Part shown: positions 43,931 to 52,403 of the stretch, in pieces | How positions within the stretch are numbered: position 1 is the first letter of the stretch | Layout of the letters: each line of letters begins with the position of its first letter | NCBI GenBank assembly: GCA_029582265.1 | Contig: CM055835.1 | Coordinates: forward strand, 13,323,498 to 13,387,497 | Length of the DNA: 64,000 nucleotides | DNA from: Zoroaster sp. YZ-2022 | Taxonomy: Eukaryota; Echinodermata; Asteroidea; Forcipulatida; Zoroasteridae | Direction of reading: 5' to 3' | Notes under the pieces: model-generated | Databases searched by the model: none | What the model saw: only the letters and a program-made list of their open reading frames with translations | Told to the model about the DNA's origin: nothing | Translations under genes and position numbers: made by a program

Positions 43931-44924
43931 CCTTTGCAATATGCCAAACATCATACATGTGAAGAATGTTACGCCGCTTCTCTCTTATATACTTGGCAAG
44001 TTGGCGATGTGTCAGTCACCAGCTTGCCAATGCTCAGGTCTGCCTTTTTAAGCTTCTTCATCATCCTCTTAAAACCTTCAAGTTCCATCCAGTTGCTGTT
44101 TTTTACCTCGTTGCTCTAATATTCAATAAAAAGATAAAAAATAAATAAAATTAACAAAGGATGCATAAGCGTAGCATAAAGACTTACATGTAGCTATTGA
44201 CATACATGTACTCCGAGTCCTGCGGAAAAATTCCACATGCATAGTACTTGGGAGGGATTCGAACCAACGACCCCCAACATTCTAGAGCAGATGTCTTAAC
44301 CACTGGACCATTTTGTTGCATTGAGTAGAAAACAAAATTTGATGTTGGCATCACTCAGCACAAGTAGGTAAAAGTAAAAACCTTACCTATACTAACTGTA
44401 CATGTACATCAACAATCTTATTTCTGTTAAGATCGATGGCACTGTATGCTCCAAATTTCGCTGAATGGCCAGGGCTGTCTGCCCGACCGTCTCCACCAAT
44501 GGTCAAAGGCTGCCTTTCCTTCTTCATCTCTGCAATGAGGTTGGATTGTACAGTCTTCCAATGGCGCTCGACAGCTGGCTGCAGAAAGAAAACCTGGTGA
44601 TTGTAGAAGGACCTCTCGCTGATGGTGGCCACTATTAGATAATCAAATATCCGCAGTGTAGTGGCGCAGCTACCACCTGCAAAAAAAAATGTTGCCATAC
44701 CAAGGCTGGCTCTCCCAGGTCTGGGGTCCCAGGTGGCAGGAGTTGCAGTTCTGTGTGATGACTATGAGTGTGCCAATGACTCGTTCTTTGACTACTACAT
44801 GTACATCATATGACTGACATCCAGCACATCTCTGAAAAAGTTTCAGTAGATGGGACGCACAGACAAGGTATTTTTTTTCTACATGTGCGTCAGAATTCCC
44901 AACAAACTTGTAGTCTACGATCAT
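43931..44924 (-). pseudogene. GGDGRADSPGHSAKFG-family transposon-type gene
   Basis: Upstream part 44670-44924: KYLVCASHLLKLFQRCAGCQ, VIGTLIVITQNCNSC. After a frame change in a T/A homopolymer at about 44685: AGGSCATTLRIFDYLIVATI, AVERHWKTVQ, LTIGGDGRADSPGHSAKFG, NRNKIVDVHVQ (to 44395). A further exon at 43931-44119 reads NEVKNSNWMELEGFKRMM, LSIGKLVTDTSPTCQVYK and, after another one-base shift, NILHMYDVWHIAKG before a GTAAG donor. GGDGRADSPG and LVTD are likely two acidic RNase-H strands. I remember this as a common multi-copy family in fish and invertebrates (possibly Kolobok-related, unverified). Two frameshifts indicate a dead copy. Confidence 0.6.
44248..44318 (-). other. tRNA-like sequence (SINE head or tRNA pseudogene)
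   Basis: On the minus strand, TGGTCCAGTGG fits the A-box pattern and GGTTCGAATCC is a perfect B box 35 bp later, the spacing of an internal Pol III promoter. The acceptor stem does not pair convincingly. It lies in an intron of the GGDGRADSPG-family gene. Confidence 0.5.
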
Positions 44925-45262
44925 GCGTGGGCTTCGTCCTCTCCTCCTACAAGAAATAGTGGTAAAACAAATGATGATTATTATGTTTTCATCTCTACGA
45001 TACTTCCAGCATTAAGAGATGTCATACAAAAAAACATGGTGTTTATAATTTCAAAAACTAAAATTTCCCAATGTATACATTTGTTTACCAATAACCTGAT
45101 ATAGAGCGAGAAACAAATTGGTATGCTCACAACTTTCATTCATTTGAATTCAAATGAATGACTAAATTCAATGACCAAAGTTCAGTAGTATTGTTACGGT
45201 TTGTAAACTGCTGTTCATGTATGTCGCAGTTAAAACAAAATCAGACCTGTTCATAATTTTTT

Positions 45263-45520
45263 AACTCGGACAAATACACCCAAGTTGATTTCTGAGTGCT
45301 GAGATTGAGATGTTTTGAAAAAGTAATGTAAACTTTGTGTTTGCCAAAAAACATAACTTGCCTTTTATGAGGCATCTGGGCTTTCTGAGGTGTACTCAAG
45401 TATTCTGATGATGAGTCTGGTGTATAGCCTGGAGACTCTGGCTGCTGCAGCATCATGTCATCATCTGAAGAATCGGAGCTGCTCTCTTCTGGCTTGTCAT
45501 TTAACGAGCTTGCATATAAC
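45263..45520 (-). CDS. BEN-type gene, acidic linker exon
   Basis: Reads NDKPEESSSDSSDDDMML, PESPGYTPDSSSEYLSTP, KAQMPHKRQ before a possible donor (CAA|GTTATG). It lies directly downstream of the BEN-domain segment on the same strand; the exact exon start is uncertain. Confidence 0.35.
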
Positions 45521-45554
45521 TCCAGTACTGGTTGTTACTGGCTGACACTGGACT

Positions 45555-45734
45555 CCTTTATCAACCATGCGTTCTGATGCCCTTTGTGTTTTTGCTTCCC
45601 GTCAGTGAGTGGGATGCAAGTGTCTCTCGCCCAAATAACAATGTCATCAGCTCACACGTGAGTTTGCGTGGATCAGATGAGTTGCACCGCATCAGCAATT
45701 TTTTACTCACTCTGACATTGGTGCTTAGACATAC
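45555..45734 (-). CDS. BEN-domain exon
   Basis: Acceptor TATTCCACAG at 45735. It reads VCLSTNVRVSKKLLMRC, NSSDPRKLTCELMTLLFG and RETLASHSLTGSKNTKG. The V-x-V-S-K-x-LL...K-L-x-x-x-LM-x-x-LF...E-x-LA-x-x-SLTG pattern matches the BEN DNA-binding/protein-interaction domain (about 80-90 residues). Upstream exons with a coiled coil at 46155-46770 fit the usual coiled coil plus BEN layout. Confidence 0.55.
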
Positions 45735-46154
45735 CTGTGGAATAATGAAATAAAAAAGCGTTTGCAATAATATGACTCTACTCAAACCATGAAGTGACTT
45801 GCTCAAACTCTACCTGATATTTTTGTTCAAGTACAGTACTATATAATGAATTTTTTTTTTCAAGTACTGTGCAATGTACTTTAGTTACAATCACATTTTT
45901 TACTGGTTCTATGCCCATTTTACATAATTCTGTTCAAGGCACGATGTCCCAAGTCATATTATTCAAAGACGATGCCCGACATCATGCGTGATGTTAATTT
46001 TGCACGAACACAGCTGTTGCAGAACCTATAACTTTAAAAAAAATAATCCAACTCTATTTCAATAGCTTGAATCCACGAGAAATTGGCATAAAGGAAAAAC
46101 AACTTTGGTATGGCAGTGTAAAATCAAAACAAATTATAATAACAATTTCCTTAC

Positions 46155-46244
46155 TTCATCTTTATGATCCACTGCCGTTGGAGGAGCTTCCTGTACTGCA
46201 CTCAAATCTGATGCCACCTTCACTGTAGAAAAGTTGTCATTTCT
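46155..46244 (-). CDS. BEN-type gene, 30-codon exon
   Basis: Acceptor TTTTCCACAG and donor GATGAA|GTAAGG enclose exactly 30 codons: RNDNFSTVKVASDL, then EAPPTAVDHKDE. Phase 0 on both sides. No domain; probably disordered linker. Confidence 0.5.
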
Positions 46245-46394
46245 CTGTGGAAAATAAATTGAATATAACATTTTATACAGAGGACACTGAAGTGATGAAA
46301 TGTCCAAGTTGACCATGAATGTTGAGAAAAAGTAATGCAACAGTTATAAATTTCTTAATGTTTTGTGTACATTTCAAGAACATGTATAACTTAC

Positions 46395-46442
46395 CTTGAG
46401 ACAATTTCCTTTCATTTCTGTCATGAAGTTCTTAAAGGCAAC
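46395..46442 (-). CDS. BEN-type gene, short exon
   Basis: Ends at a consensus donor (CTCAAG|GTAAGT); encodes AFKNFMTEMKGNCLK after a possible TCATAG acceptor. Boundaries are plausible only. Confidence 0.35.
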
Positions 46443-46670
46443 TATGAAATCAGGAACACCAATAAATTTGGAAACTATATTTCAAAGTTTCGCATGATAA
46501 TATTTCACACGTTATTATTTATACTATAAACCAATGTACATCATTTGTGGATAACCTGATTGAGTGAAGAAGTAATATTGTATTCTGCGGTCACACTGAA
46601 CATCAACTATCGCTAAATACATAATAAGATAACAATGAGGTCAAAACAACTTTCAGATTCATAAACTAAC

Positions 46671-46770
46671 CTTCAAGAAACATTAACTGGTTCTTGATCC
46701 TCTGTTTCTCCTCTCTCTCTTTGTTCAACTCGTGCTGAAGTCGTGCAATCCCAGGCGAGCTGATTACGGA
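46671..46770 (-). CDS. BEN-type gene, coiled-coil exon
   Basis: Reads SPGIARLQHELNKEREEK, then IKNQLMFLEG, ending at GAAG|GTTAGT. The heptad pattern indicates a coiled coil, like the exon at 35500-35716. Its 5' edge merges into the TTCATGAA-rich tract. Confidence 0.5.
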
Positions 46771-46773
46771 ATG

Positions 46774-47164
46774 TTCATGAATATCCATGAACGGTTCATG
46801 ATTGTTCATTGACGAGTTCCAGAACCAGTTCTGGAACTGGCCATCAATGTTCTTCATGATGTTCATGAATGTCCTTGAACAACAAATGAGACAATCACGG
46901 TTGATGAATTTTCACGAACTAATAATTTCCTCTCAGTTCATGGGTATTCATGAACATAAAATTGAAGAACACTTCATGAACTGTCAAAATCCAGGTTAAA
47001 TATTTTGTTCATGAACTGTTTGTGAACAAATATTTTAAAATTTCATAAAAAATTCATGAATGTTCATTGACATGACATGAATATTCATTGCTATGTTTAT
47101 GAACAGTTCATGAATGTCCCTGGACATTTTGATAGAGTTCATGAAATTTACAAAATTCATGAAA
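46774..47164. repeat. Cluster of TTCNNGAA palindromes
   Basis: TTCATGAA occurs at 46774, 46862, 46948, 46973, 47008, 47053, 47107, 47138 and 47157, plus TTCCAGAA, TTCTGGAA and TTCACGAA: 12 TTCNNGAA sites in about 390 bp. 46816-46837 is a perfect palindrome GTTCCAGAAC-CA-GTTCTGGAAC. TTCNNGAA is the heat-shock-element core. The tract could be functional or an expanded low-complexity repeat. Confidence 0.75.
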
Positions 47165-47483
47165 AAGTCAATCATCTTAAATATCCATGCACACACCTTT
47201 TCGTATGAGTCACAGTTAAATGTGCAGTAATGTAAAACTTGGTTAAAAGCGCTCTGTGGATGAACAAACTAGTTCAACAAATTACACATCAATTTTACAA
47301 CATTTTTTATAAAGCTGACAAACGATCTTTTCTGTGTACTATTTTAAAGAGTTAATAATACAAAGTTGACGTTTGAGAAGACAAAAATGTACTGATTTCC
47401 CATCAATAAAATGCATTTATGTGATAACAACAAATGGATGCATACTTCAAAAATAGTAGTTTCAATGCTTCAAAATGTTTTTC
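47165..47483. other. Spacer downstream of copy D
   Basis: AT-rich sequence with no supported feature. Confidence 0.5.
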
Positions 47484-49178
47484 CTAAAATGTTACAAAAA
47501 CGAGAGAAGTTGCAGTCTGTCCAAAAAGTTTGCAAAGTTTTATAGCACACCTTGGAGGTATGTTAACTTGATATTGTACCATGAGGGTGAACCATTCTTG
47601 ACCCTCTTCTGTGTTCCACATATGTGATACTTTTTTGCCAACTAACAAAGGAATTGTCAAATATTCATTATCTGGAGTCTTCTGCATAGATTGTGAAGAA
47701 GCTACTGATTTAGCCGCATTGATCATCTTTGCCAGGTGTGTTTGGATATCATTAAGTGGTTTATCAATTCGTCTAGTTGAATTTGGCACAGATGTAGTAA
47801 ATGTGAAACCCTTATCCCCCTCCATATATTGATTTAAAACTTCTCTCCGAAAACGTATCTGTATTTTTACTGCCTCAAATTTTTTTTGGGTTGTTTTTTG
47901 TGTGTTCAGATACTCTGTCATCTGTTCCTCCGACTGCCAAAGCCCAGTTTCTGCTATGTCATGAGTTAGATTTTCTTTTCTTGCGAGTATACGGAGTCTA
48001 CTTTCCTCTAGGGCCTTAGCTTTTTCCTCTTGTTGCTTTTCCCAGTAAGTCATTATCTCCTGGCTTCTTCGTTTTTCAGTTGCTTGAGCATTCCTCGATT
48101 CAGTTCTTACAGTTTTTACAAGTTTCTCCAACTCTTCTTCACTCTGTTTTTTAACAAATTCTGCAGTTTTGTTAAAAACGTACATTACTTGTGCCTCATT
48201 TGCTATTATTGTTGAGTTGGGGCATTTATGAATGAGATAATCTAAGTAACCAAATATTCTTTCCGGTAGTTTATTATGCTTTGGGGCTGATGTGGTGGCT
48301 TGTTGGACATCCTTGTTATCCTTTACCGAATAGAACTTTCCTCCTGGAAGGTAGTCGGCTGTGATCCGTTTGAAAAGTTGAAGAAGAGTTAGCAGCGTGT
48401 GTTGAAGAAGACAGAGATTAATTTCATCAAATGGCCCTGGGCTTAAAACAGAATAATAAATTTCATCCTTTTCAAGCAGAGAATCATCAAAATATCCCAT
48501 ATGACCAAATGCAAAATCTGCAAGTATCTTTTCTTCAGATGTTACTTTCTCTAAAAACTCTACCAGTCCTGTGTAGGTCTCACACATCTCCAGTATATGA
48601 CCTCTTTTCTCCGTCAGTCGCCACAATGGTGCACTAATTGTTTTATTAATTATACCCAATACTTTACATCCAGCCAAGTACAGAGGCTCCTTACAGTCTG
48701 CATACAGTGCCTTAAGAAGTCCATTCGTTGTACCATGAATATTACCAAGAAAATCTTTAATATGGTTTGCCAAGAAATATGTGCGGCCTCCGAATAAAAA
48801 AACATTGAATCTATTTCCTCGGAAAGGCTGAAAGTATGTGGTGACAAGACCTGTTTTCCTCTTAAATACATTCCATGCCCTGTGCACGCCACTCTTTTCG
48901 TCTGCACCTCGTGCAAGTGCTTTGCATGCGTTTTGCACTAGCCGAATAATGCCACATGATGTATTGAAAACAATTATTCCTGATTCTGCGGCAGCACCGA
49001 CTTTCTTCCCTCCCAAGTGCCTCTCTTCAAATTGTTTAAAGGATGATGCAACCGCATCCGCCATTGAAGTAAGAAGGTGCAGTCCACAAGATAAAATTGA
49101 ACATTTCAGATAGTTTTTCTTGAGCTGGCACACTAAAGTTTTCCCAATTCTTGACGTACAATGGGAGGCATTCTTCAC
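47484..49178 (-). CDS. Coiled-coil transposase-like gene copy D, C-terminal part
   Basis: Continues the 49036-50163 frame after a one-base change at about 49093: SCGLHLLTSMADAVASSF, YFQPFRGNRFNVFLFGG, a helical domain, TADYLPGGKFYS, APKHNKLPERIFGYLDYL, HKCPNSTIIANEAQVMYVF, a second coiled coil (about residues 340-450), and C-terminal LTIPLLVGKKVSHMWNTEEG, EWFTLMVQYQ. ERIFGYLDYL is the likely Glu-containing block, as in hAT-type transposases. The LVGKKVSHMW segment resembles SPIN/tudor-type reader repeats. It ends a little early at 47484, where the reader domain is cut by a stop or an unrecognised splice. Best preserved member in the window. Confidence 0.65.
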   Translation of the reverse strand: MKNASHCTSRIGKTLVCQLKKNYLKCSILSCGLHLLTSMADAVASSFKQFEERHLGGKKVGAAAESGIIVFNTSCGIIRLVQNACKALARGADEKSGVHRAWNVFKRKTGLVTTYFQPFRGNRFNVFLFGGRTYFLANHIKDFLGNIHGTTNGLLKALYADCKEPLYLAGCKVLGIINKTISAPLWRLTEKRGHILEMCETYTGLVEFLEKVTSEEKILADFAFGHMGYFDDSLLEKDEIYYSVLSPGPFDEINLCLLQHTLLTLLQLFKRITADYLPGGKFYSVKDNKDVQQATTSAPKHNKLPERIFGYLDYLIHKCPNSTIIANEAQVMYVFNKTAEFVKKQSEEELEKLVKTVRTESRNAQATEKRRSQEIMTYWEKQQEEKAKALEESRLRILARKENLTHDIAETGLWQSEEQMTEYLNTQKTTQKKFEAVKIQIRFRREVLNQYMEGDKGFTFTTSVPNSTRRIDKPLNDIQTHLAKMINAAKSVASSQSMQKTPDNEYLTIPLLVGKKVSHMWNTEEGQEWFTLMVQYQVNIPPRCAIKLCKLFGQTATSLVFVTF

Positions 49179-50163
49179 GATAGGACTTCAGCATTTCGTT
49201 GAACAGAACTTCCGTCGCCGCTCTGTCCGACATGGTGTTCCTTATCTGACATAAGATTTGATGACCTACATTATTACCAGCATTGGCTTTTTGGCATATA
49301 TCTGTTAAGGTTTCTTTTAGTTTGTCTAGAGTGTGTTTGGCAGATTTTGAAGCCATCTGCCTTAGACCTAAAAGGTGAGCCTCACCATCGTCATCTGTAA
49401 CTGTGTACGTCATAAAAATGTCTGAATTTTTGGGTGTTTCATCTGTTCCTAGTGTTGTATCTTGTTTGTCTGAAATCTGTGCTATTTGTATTTGCGATGC
49501 CAATGTTCTTTCATTGTTCATGTTTCGGACAGTAGATTCACTTGGCAATCTATCAAACTTTAGATTTAGCATTTCTAAAACAATGCAAATAACACTTGTT
49601 ACATTCCCATATGACACATGCTTACCAATCAAATTCCACACACATTTGTGTACAAAAGGAAAATACTGATTTGTGTCTTTATTGAAAAACACAATTTCTT
49701 TACTTCTGTCCTCAGAATGTTCATGTAGTTCATCATGCAAAGTTGCATTGTCCTTTAACAGTTGATCAATTGTTTCTGTTAGTTTTTTGACCTGATGCCG
49801 GAGTTCATCAATTTCCTTTTCAAGAGAGCTTGTGTAGGTTTCTGTCCACTGTTTGTTTGAAGTATCTTCCATTTTGGCCATTTTTGTAGATTGTTGAAAC
49901 TCTAAGGTTAATGATCTCTTGGTCGTTTTCTCCTTGGTAAGTTTTTCCGAAAGTTTGTCATTCTTCTTTTCCAGTTCTTGGATTGTTTGTTTTTGACCTT
50001 TTATTATTGTAGAATGACTTTTTTCCCTGCGGTGTTGTACCTTTTGTGAGTGAGGGGAAGGTCTTCTCAGTAGCTCATCAATTTTCTGTTTGAGTTCCTT
50101 ATTTTCAGTTTTGAGTGATGCATTCTTTTCAGTCAGTTTCTCATTTGCCGCCTGAACAATCAA
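49036..50163 (-). CDS. Coiled-coil transposase-like gene copy D, middle part (D1 and D2 blocks)
   Basis: Coiled coil over the first about 140 residues (ENKELKQKIDELL, KQTIQELEKKNDKLSEKL), then KCVWNLIGKHVSYGNVTSV, LPSESTVRNMNNERTL, TTLGTDETPKNSDIFMTY, HLLGLRQMASKSAKHTL, NTMSDRAATEVLFNEML and YREECLPLYVKNW. GTDET and MSDRAATE are shared with copy A and diverged in copy B. The frame changes at about 49093 (one extra base) and connects at its 5' side to 50141-50848 by another one-base shift or by a splice: TTTTTGATTGTTCAG before GCGGCAAAT would be a good acceptor. Confidence 0.65.
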   Translation of the reverse strand: MIVQAANEKLTEKNASLKTENKELKQKIDELLRRPSPHSQKVQHRREKSHSTIIKGQKQTIQELEKKNDKLSEKLTKEKTTKRSLTLEFQQSTKMAKMEDTSNKQWTETYTSSLEKEIDELRHQVKKLTETIDQLLKDNATLHDELHEHSEDRSKEIVFFNKDTNQYFPFVHKCVWNLIGKHVSYGNVTSVICIVLEMLNLKFDRLPSESTVRNMNNERTLASQIQIAQISDKQDTTLGTDETPKNSDIFMTYTVTDDDGEAHLLGLRQMASKSAKHTLDKLKETLTDICQKANAGNNVGHQILCQIRNTMSDRAATEVLFNEMLKSYREECLPLYVKNWENFSVPAQEKLSEMFNFILWTAPSYFNGGCGCIIL

Positions 50164-50848
50164 AAACAGATGGTTGTGAAGGTTTTGTAGTCTTGGTGCG
50201 AGGCCCTTTGACCTCTGGTAGCTTGTATTCCTTCTCCTCCCAATCCGTCAAACGCTTCTTTCCATCCGCATATCCTTTGTTTTTTCTCAGGTCCTGATAC
50301 GTGTTACGAATTTTTGTCCAACTTATTCTTAATTTTTTCTCCCAGTCGGCGCCTACAGTTGGAAATTCTGGTAGAATCAATCTCATCCACTTCTCTGCCG
50401 CTGACCATGGTGATGTAGGAAGAGTTTCCCGTAGTGAATATAGCTGCGAGATGTGCTTATTTGTTACCGGATGATTAAGATTCATTTCAGTGCAAGTTCC
50501 ATTCTTCAAGGATTTAAGAATATCGTCGGAAAGTGGTGGGGTAGTACCAGCAATTGGAGGTCCGGGATTAAGCTCAATATCACCCGATAAGGTGATATCG
50601 CACAGTTGTCTGGAGAGTAGCAGACCGCAAAGAGAAGAAATGATGAAAACGGCCAAGTACGTACGAATGCCCAGACCGAGATGAATGCCAGCTTTATTGA
50701 AGACTGCCTCATCTTCTGAAAGTTTTGATGAATGAGGTGGCCGGGATTGATGACATCCTATTCGTTGCCTCCACACTTCAAGGGAAACACCCATTCCTGT
50801 AAAATTTTGAAAAATAATAAAAAATATTAAGTAAAACACTTTATTCAT
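50141..50848 (-). CDS. Coiled-coil transposase-like gene copy D, N-terminal part with membrane segment and 2A
   Basis: Residues about 60-80 are hydrophobic (IRTYLAVFIISSLCGLLLS), followed by LSGDIELNPGPP at about residues 87-98. Then comes a helical region with HPVTNKHISQLYSLRE, several Trp residues (SPWSAAEKWMRL, DWEKKLRISW) and a basic stretch. A 2A event at NPG|P would release a short membrane or signal-like leader from the DNA-binding/transposase part; if skipping fails, the leader could target the whole protein to the secretory path. This dual use is established for some echinoderm 2A leaders and is an inference here. An internal ATG (MGVSLEVWRQ) may be the true start. Confidence 0.6.
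   Translation of the reverse strand: MNKVFYLIFFIIFQNFTGMGVSLEVWRQRIGCHQSRPPHSSKLSEDEAVFNKAGIHLGLGIRTYLAVFIISSLCGLLLSRQLCDITLSGDIELNPGPPIAGTTPPLSDDILKSLKNGTCTEMNLNHPVTNKHISQLYSLRETLPTSPWSAAEKWMRLILPEFPTVGADWEKKLRISWTKIRNTYQDLRKNKGYADGKKRLTDWEEKEYKLPEVKGPRTKTTKPSQPSVFDCSGGK
50558..50584 (-). other. 2A-like ribosome-skipping motif (copy D)
   Basis: Encodes GDIELNPGP, a full match to D-(V/I)-E-x-N-P-G-P, about ten residues after a hydrophobic helix. Confidence 0.85.
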
Positions 50849-52403
50849 TAGAAATTAAAGACAATAAAACATACTCATGTTTCATTAAAAAAATATTTGG
50901 GAAAACTTTTTTTTAAATTTGCAAATGCATGGATATTCTTTAACTATACTTTCCTGAAATGTAGTTCCTTTTTAAAGTTTAATTGTGTATATTTCAAATG
51001 TATTTTGAATGAAAAACATTGGGGGAATTTTTTTTTTTATAATCACCGGTCGAGTACAAAGTAGGTTCAATAAAGAGAACAGCCAAAACCCCTATACTAG
51101 CCTTGCAACAAAAACACTATTACAGATTATATTAGTTAAACTTACTCCCTCTGAATTTGATGGAAATATATTTTCACACACATGCTTTTCAGGTTAAAAT
51201 TGTCTTTTTTTTAATTGTTTTTCGCTCAAACATCGTTTTTTCTGAAAATCCTGGTATTAAAAATCCCCACAGACATTAAATACAGAATAAGGGACCGACA
51301 TCGCAAAGATGAATGTTGTAATTTTTCATGTAATGCCAGCTGGACCCATGTTTAAGAAATTGCCACAGCTAATTTAAGGCAGCGTCCCCCGGTTAGAAAA
51401 CATCGTCTCTACCCTATTTCGACGTCAATCTTTCCATTTCTGCCCTTTTATTTGATATTCCAAGCCCCCTTATACTTAAAATTTGACATTTAAAATTACT
51501 TGCCTTTCAATTTCCTTAAAATGTGGCGAAAAAATTGTTGATTTTCGTGATTCTTTCGGCAGTATCCTCAGAATTTATCGAAAAACAAAATGGCGTCTAC
51601 AAAAGCGATGCTATCCCACAGTGCTTTGCGCTAGCCGAGCGAAAGCGATGCGACCCGTGGTGTACCATTTTTTTTGTACATGCAAATTTTTCGGCAGCGG
51701 CATGCGCAGTAGCGATGCGCGGTAGTTCGTTTGCGGTCCCTACTACATTGTATAGCGACAACCTCATTTGACTCCTTTTTATTATATTCACATGTTTCCC
51801 CGAGGCAAAAGACCCTCCCTGAATTCAACAATAACACAACTTTATATAACTATAGAAAACAACTATAGAGAGTTTTAGAGAGGCTGGCAAGCAGTTTTTT
51901 TTTGACTGAACATTTTAACAACAGAAATTCAATTTTTACTTTACACTTCTTTCTTGGCTTAGATACTGTACACGAGTCATAACTGTACTAAGTTTATCTT
52001 TTTTTCTGTAACTCAAAAAAGAATGACACACATGTGCAATGAAAAGAGGTGGTCAGTGTAATCATGATTGCACAAAATTATAAAACTATCCTTGTTCAAC
52101 TAATTATTTGATTATCTGAATTTCAATAAATAATAAATTAAAAATTACCCAACAAGTCTTTGTCCACAAAAGTGTTGAGTAACTGGCAAGTATGTCTTTA
52201 GTGAGTAAAACATTTAAACGAATCCAATGTTCTTTTACTAAAATGTAGGCCACTTAAGTTTTACATTTATTTTTAGTTCTAGAAATAAACAACTACGCAC
52301 TCCTAAATAAAATGTGGCAATAAACGAATATGGCATAAAGATGATCACTCAAATTACCATATAAAAATTCGAAAATTTACAAATTTGGCATATGATATGA
52401 TTT
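50849..52403. other. 5' region of copy D and non-coding spacer
   Basis: No gene is supported. A GC-richer patch at 51600-51740 contains the shared promoter-like module (separate entry). The rest is AT-rich. Confidence 0.5.
51705..51765 (-). promoter_or_regulatory. Promoter-like module shared with copy A
   Basis: Minus strand: TACAATGTAGTAGGGACCG, then CTACCGCGCATCGC and TACTGCGCATG, in the same order as 13019-13075. Lies about 0.9 kb upstream of copy D. Contains NRF-1-like GCGCAT words. Confidence 0.45.

Noticed and set aside
49093..49110. Programmed ribosomal frameshift in copy D
   Set aside because: No slippery heptamer is visible; a single-base indel or sequencing error is simpler, and copy A has no shift at this place.
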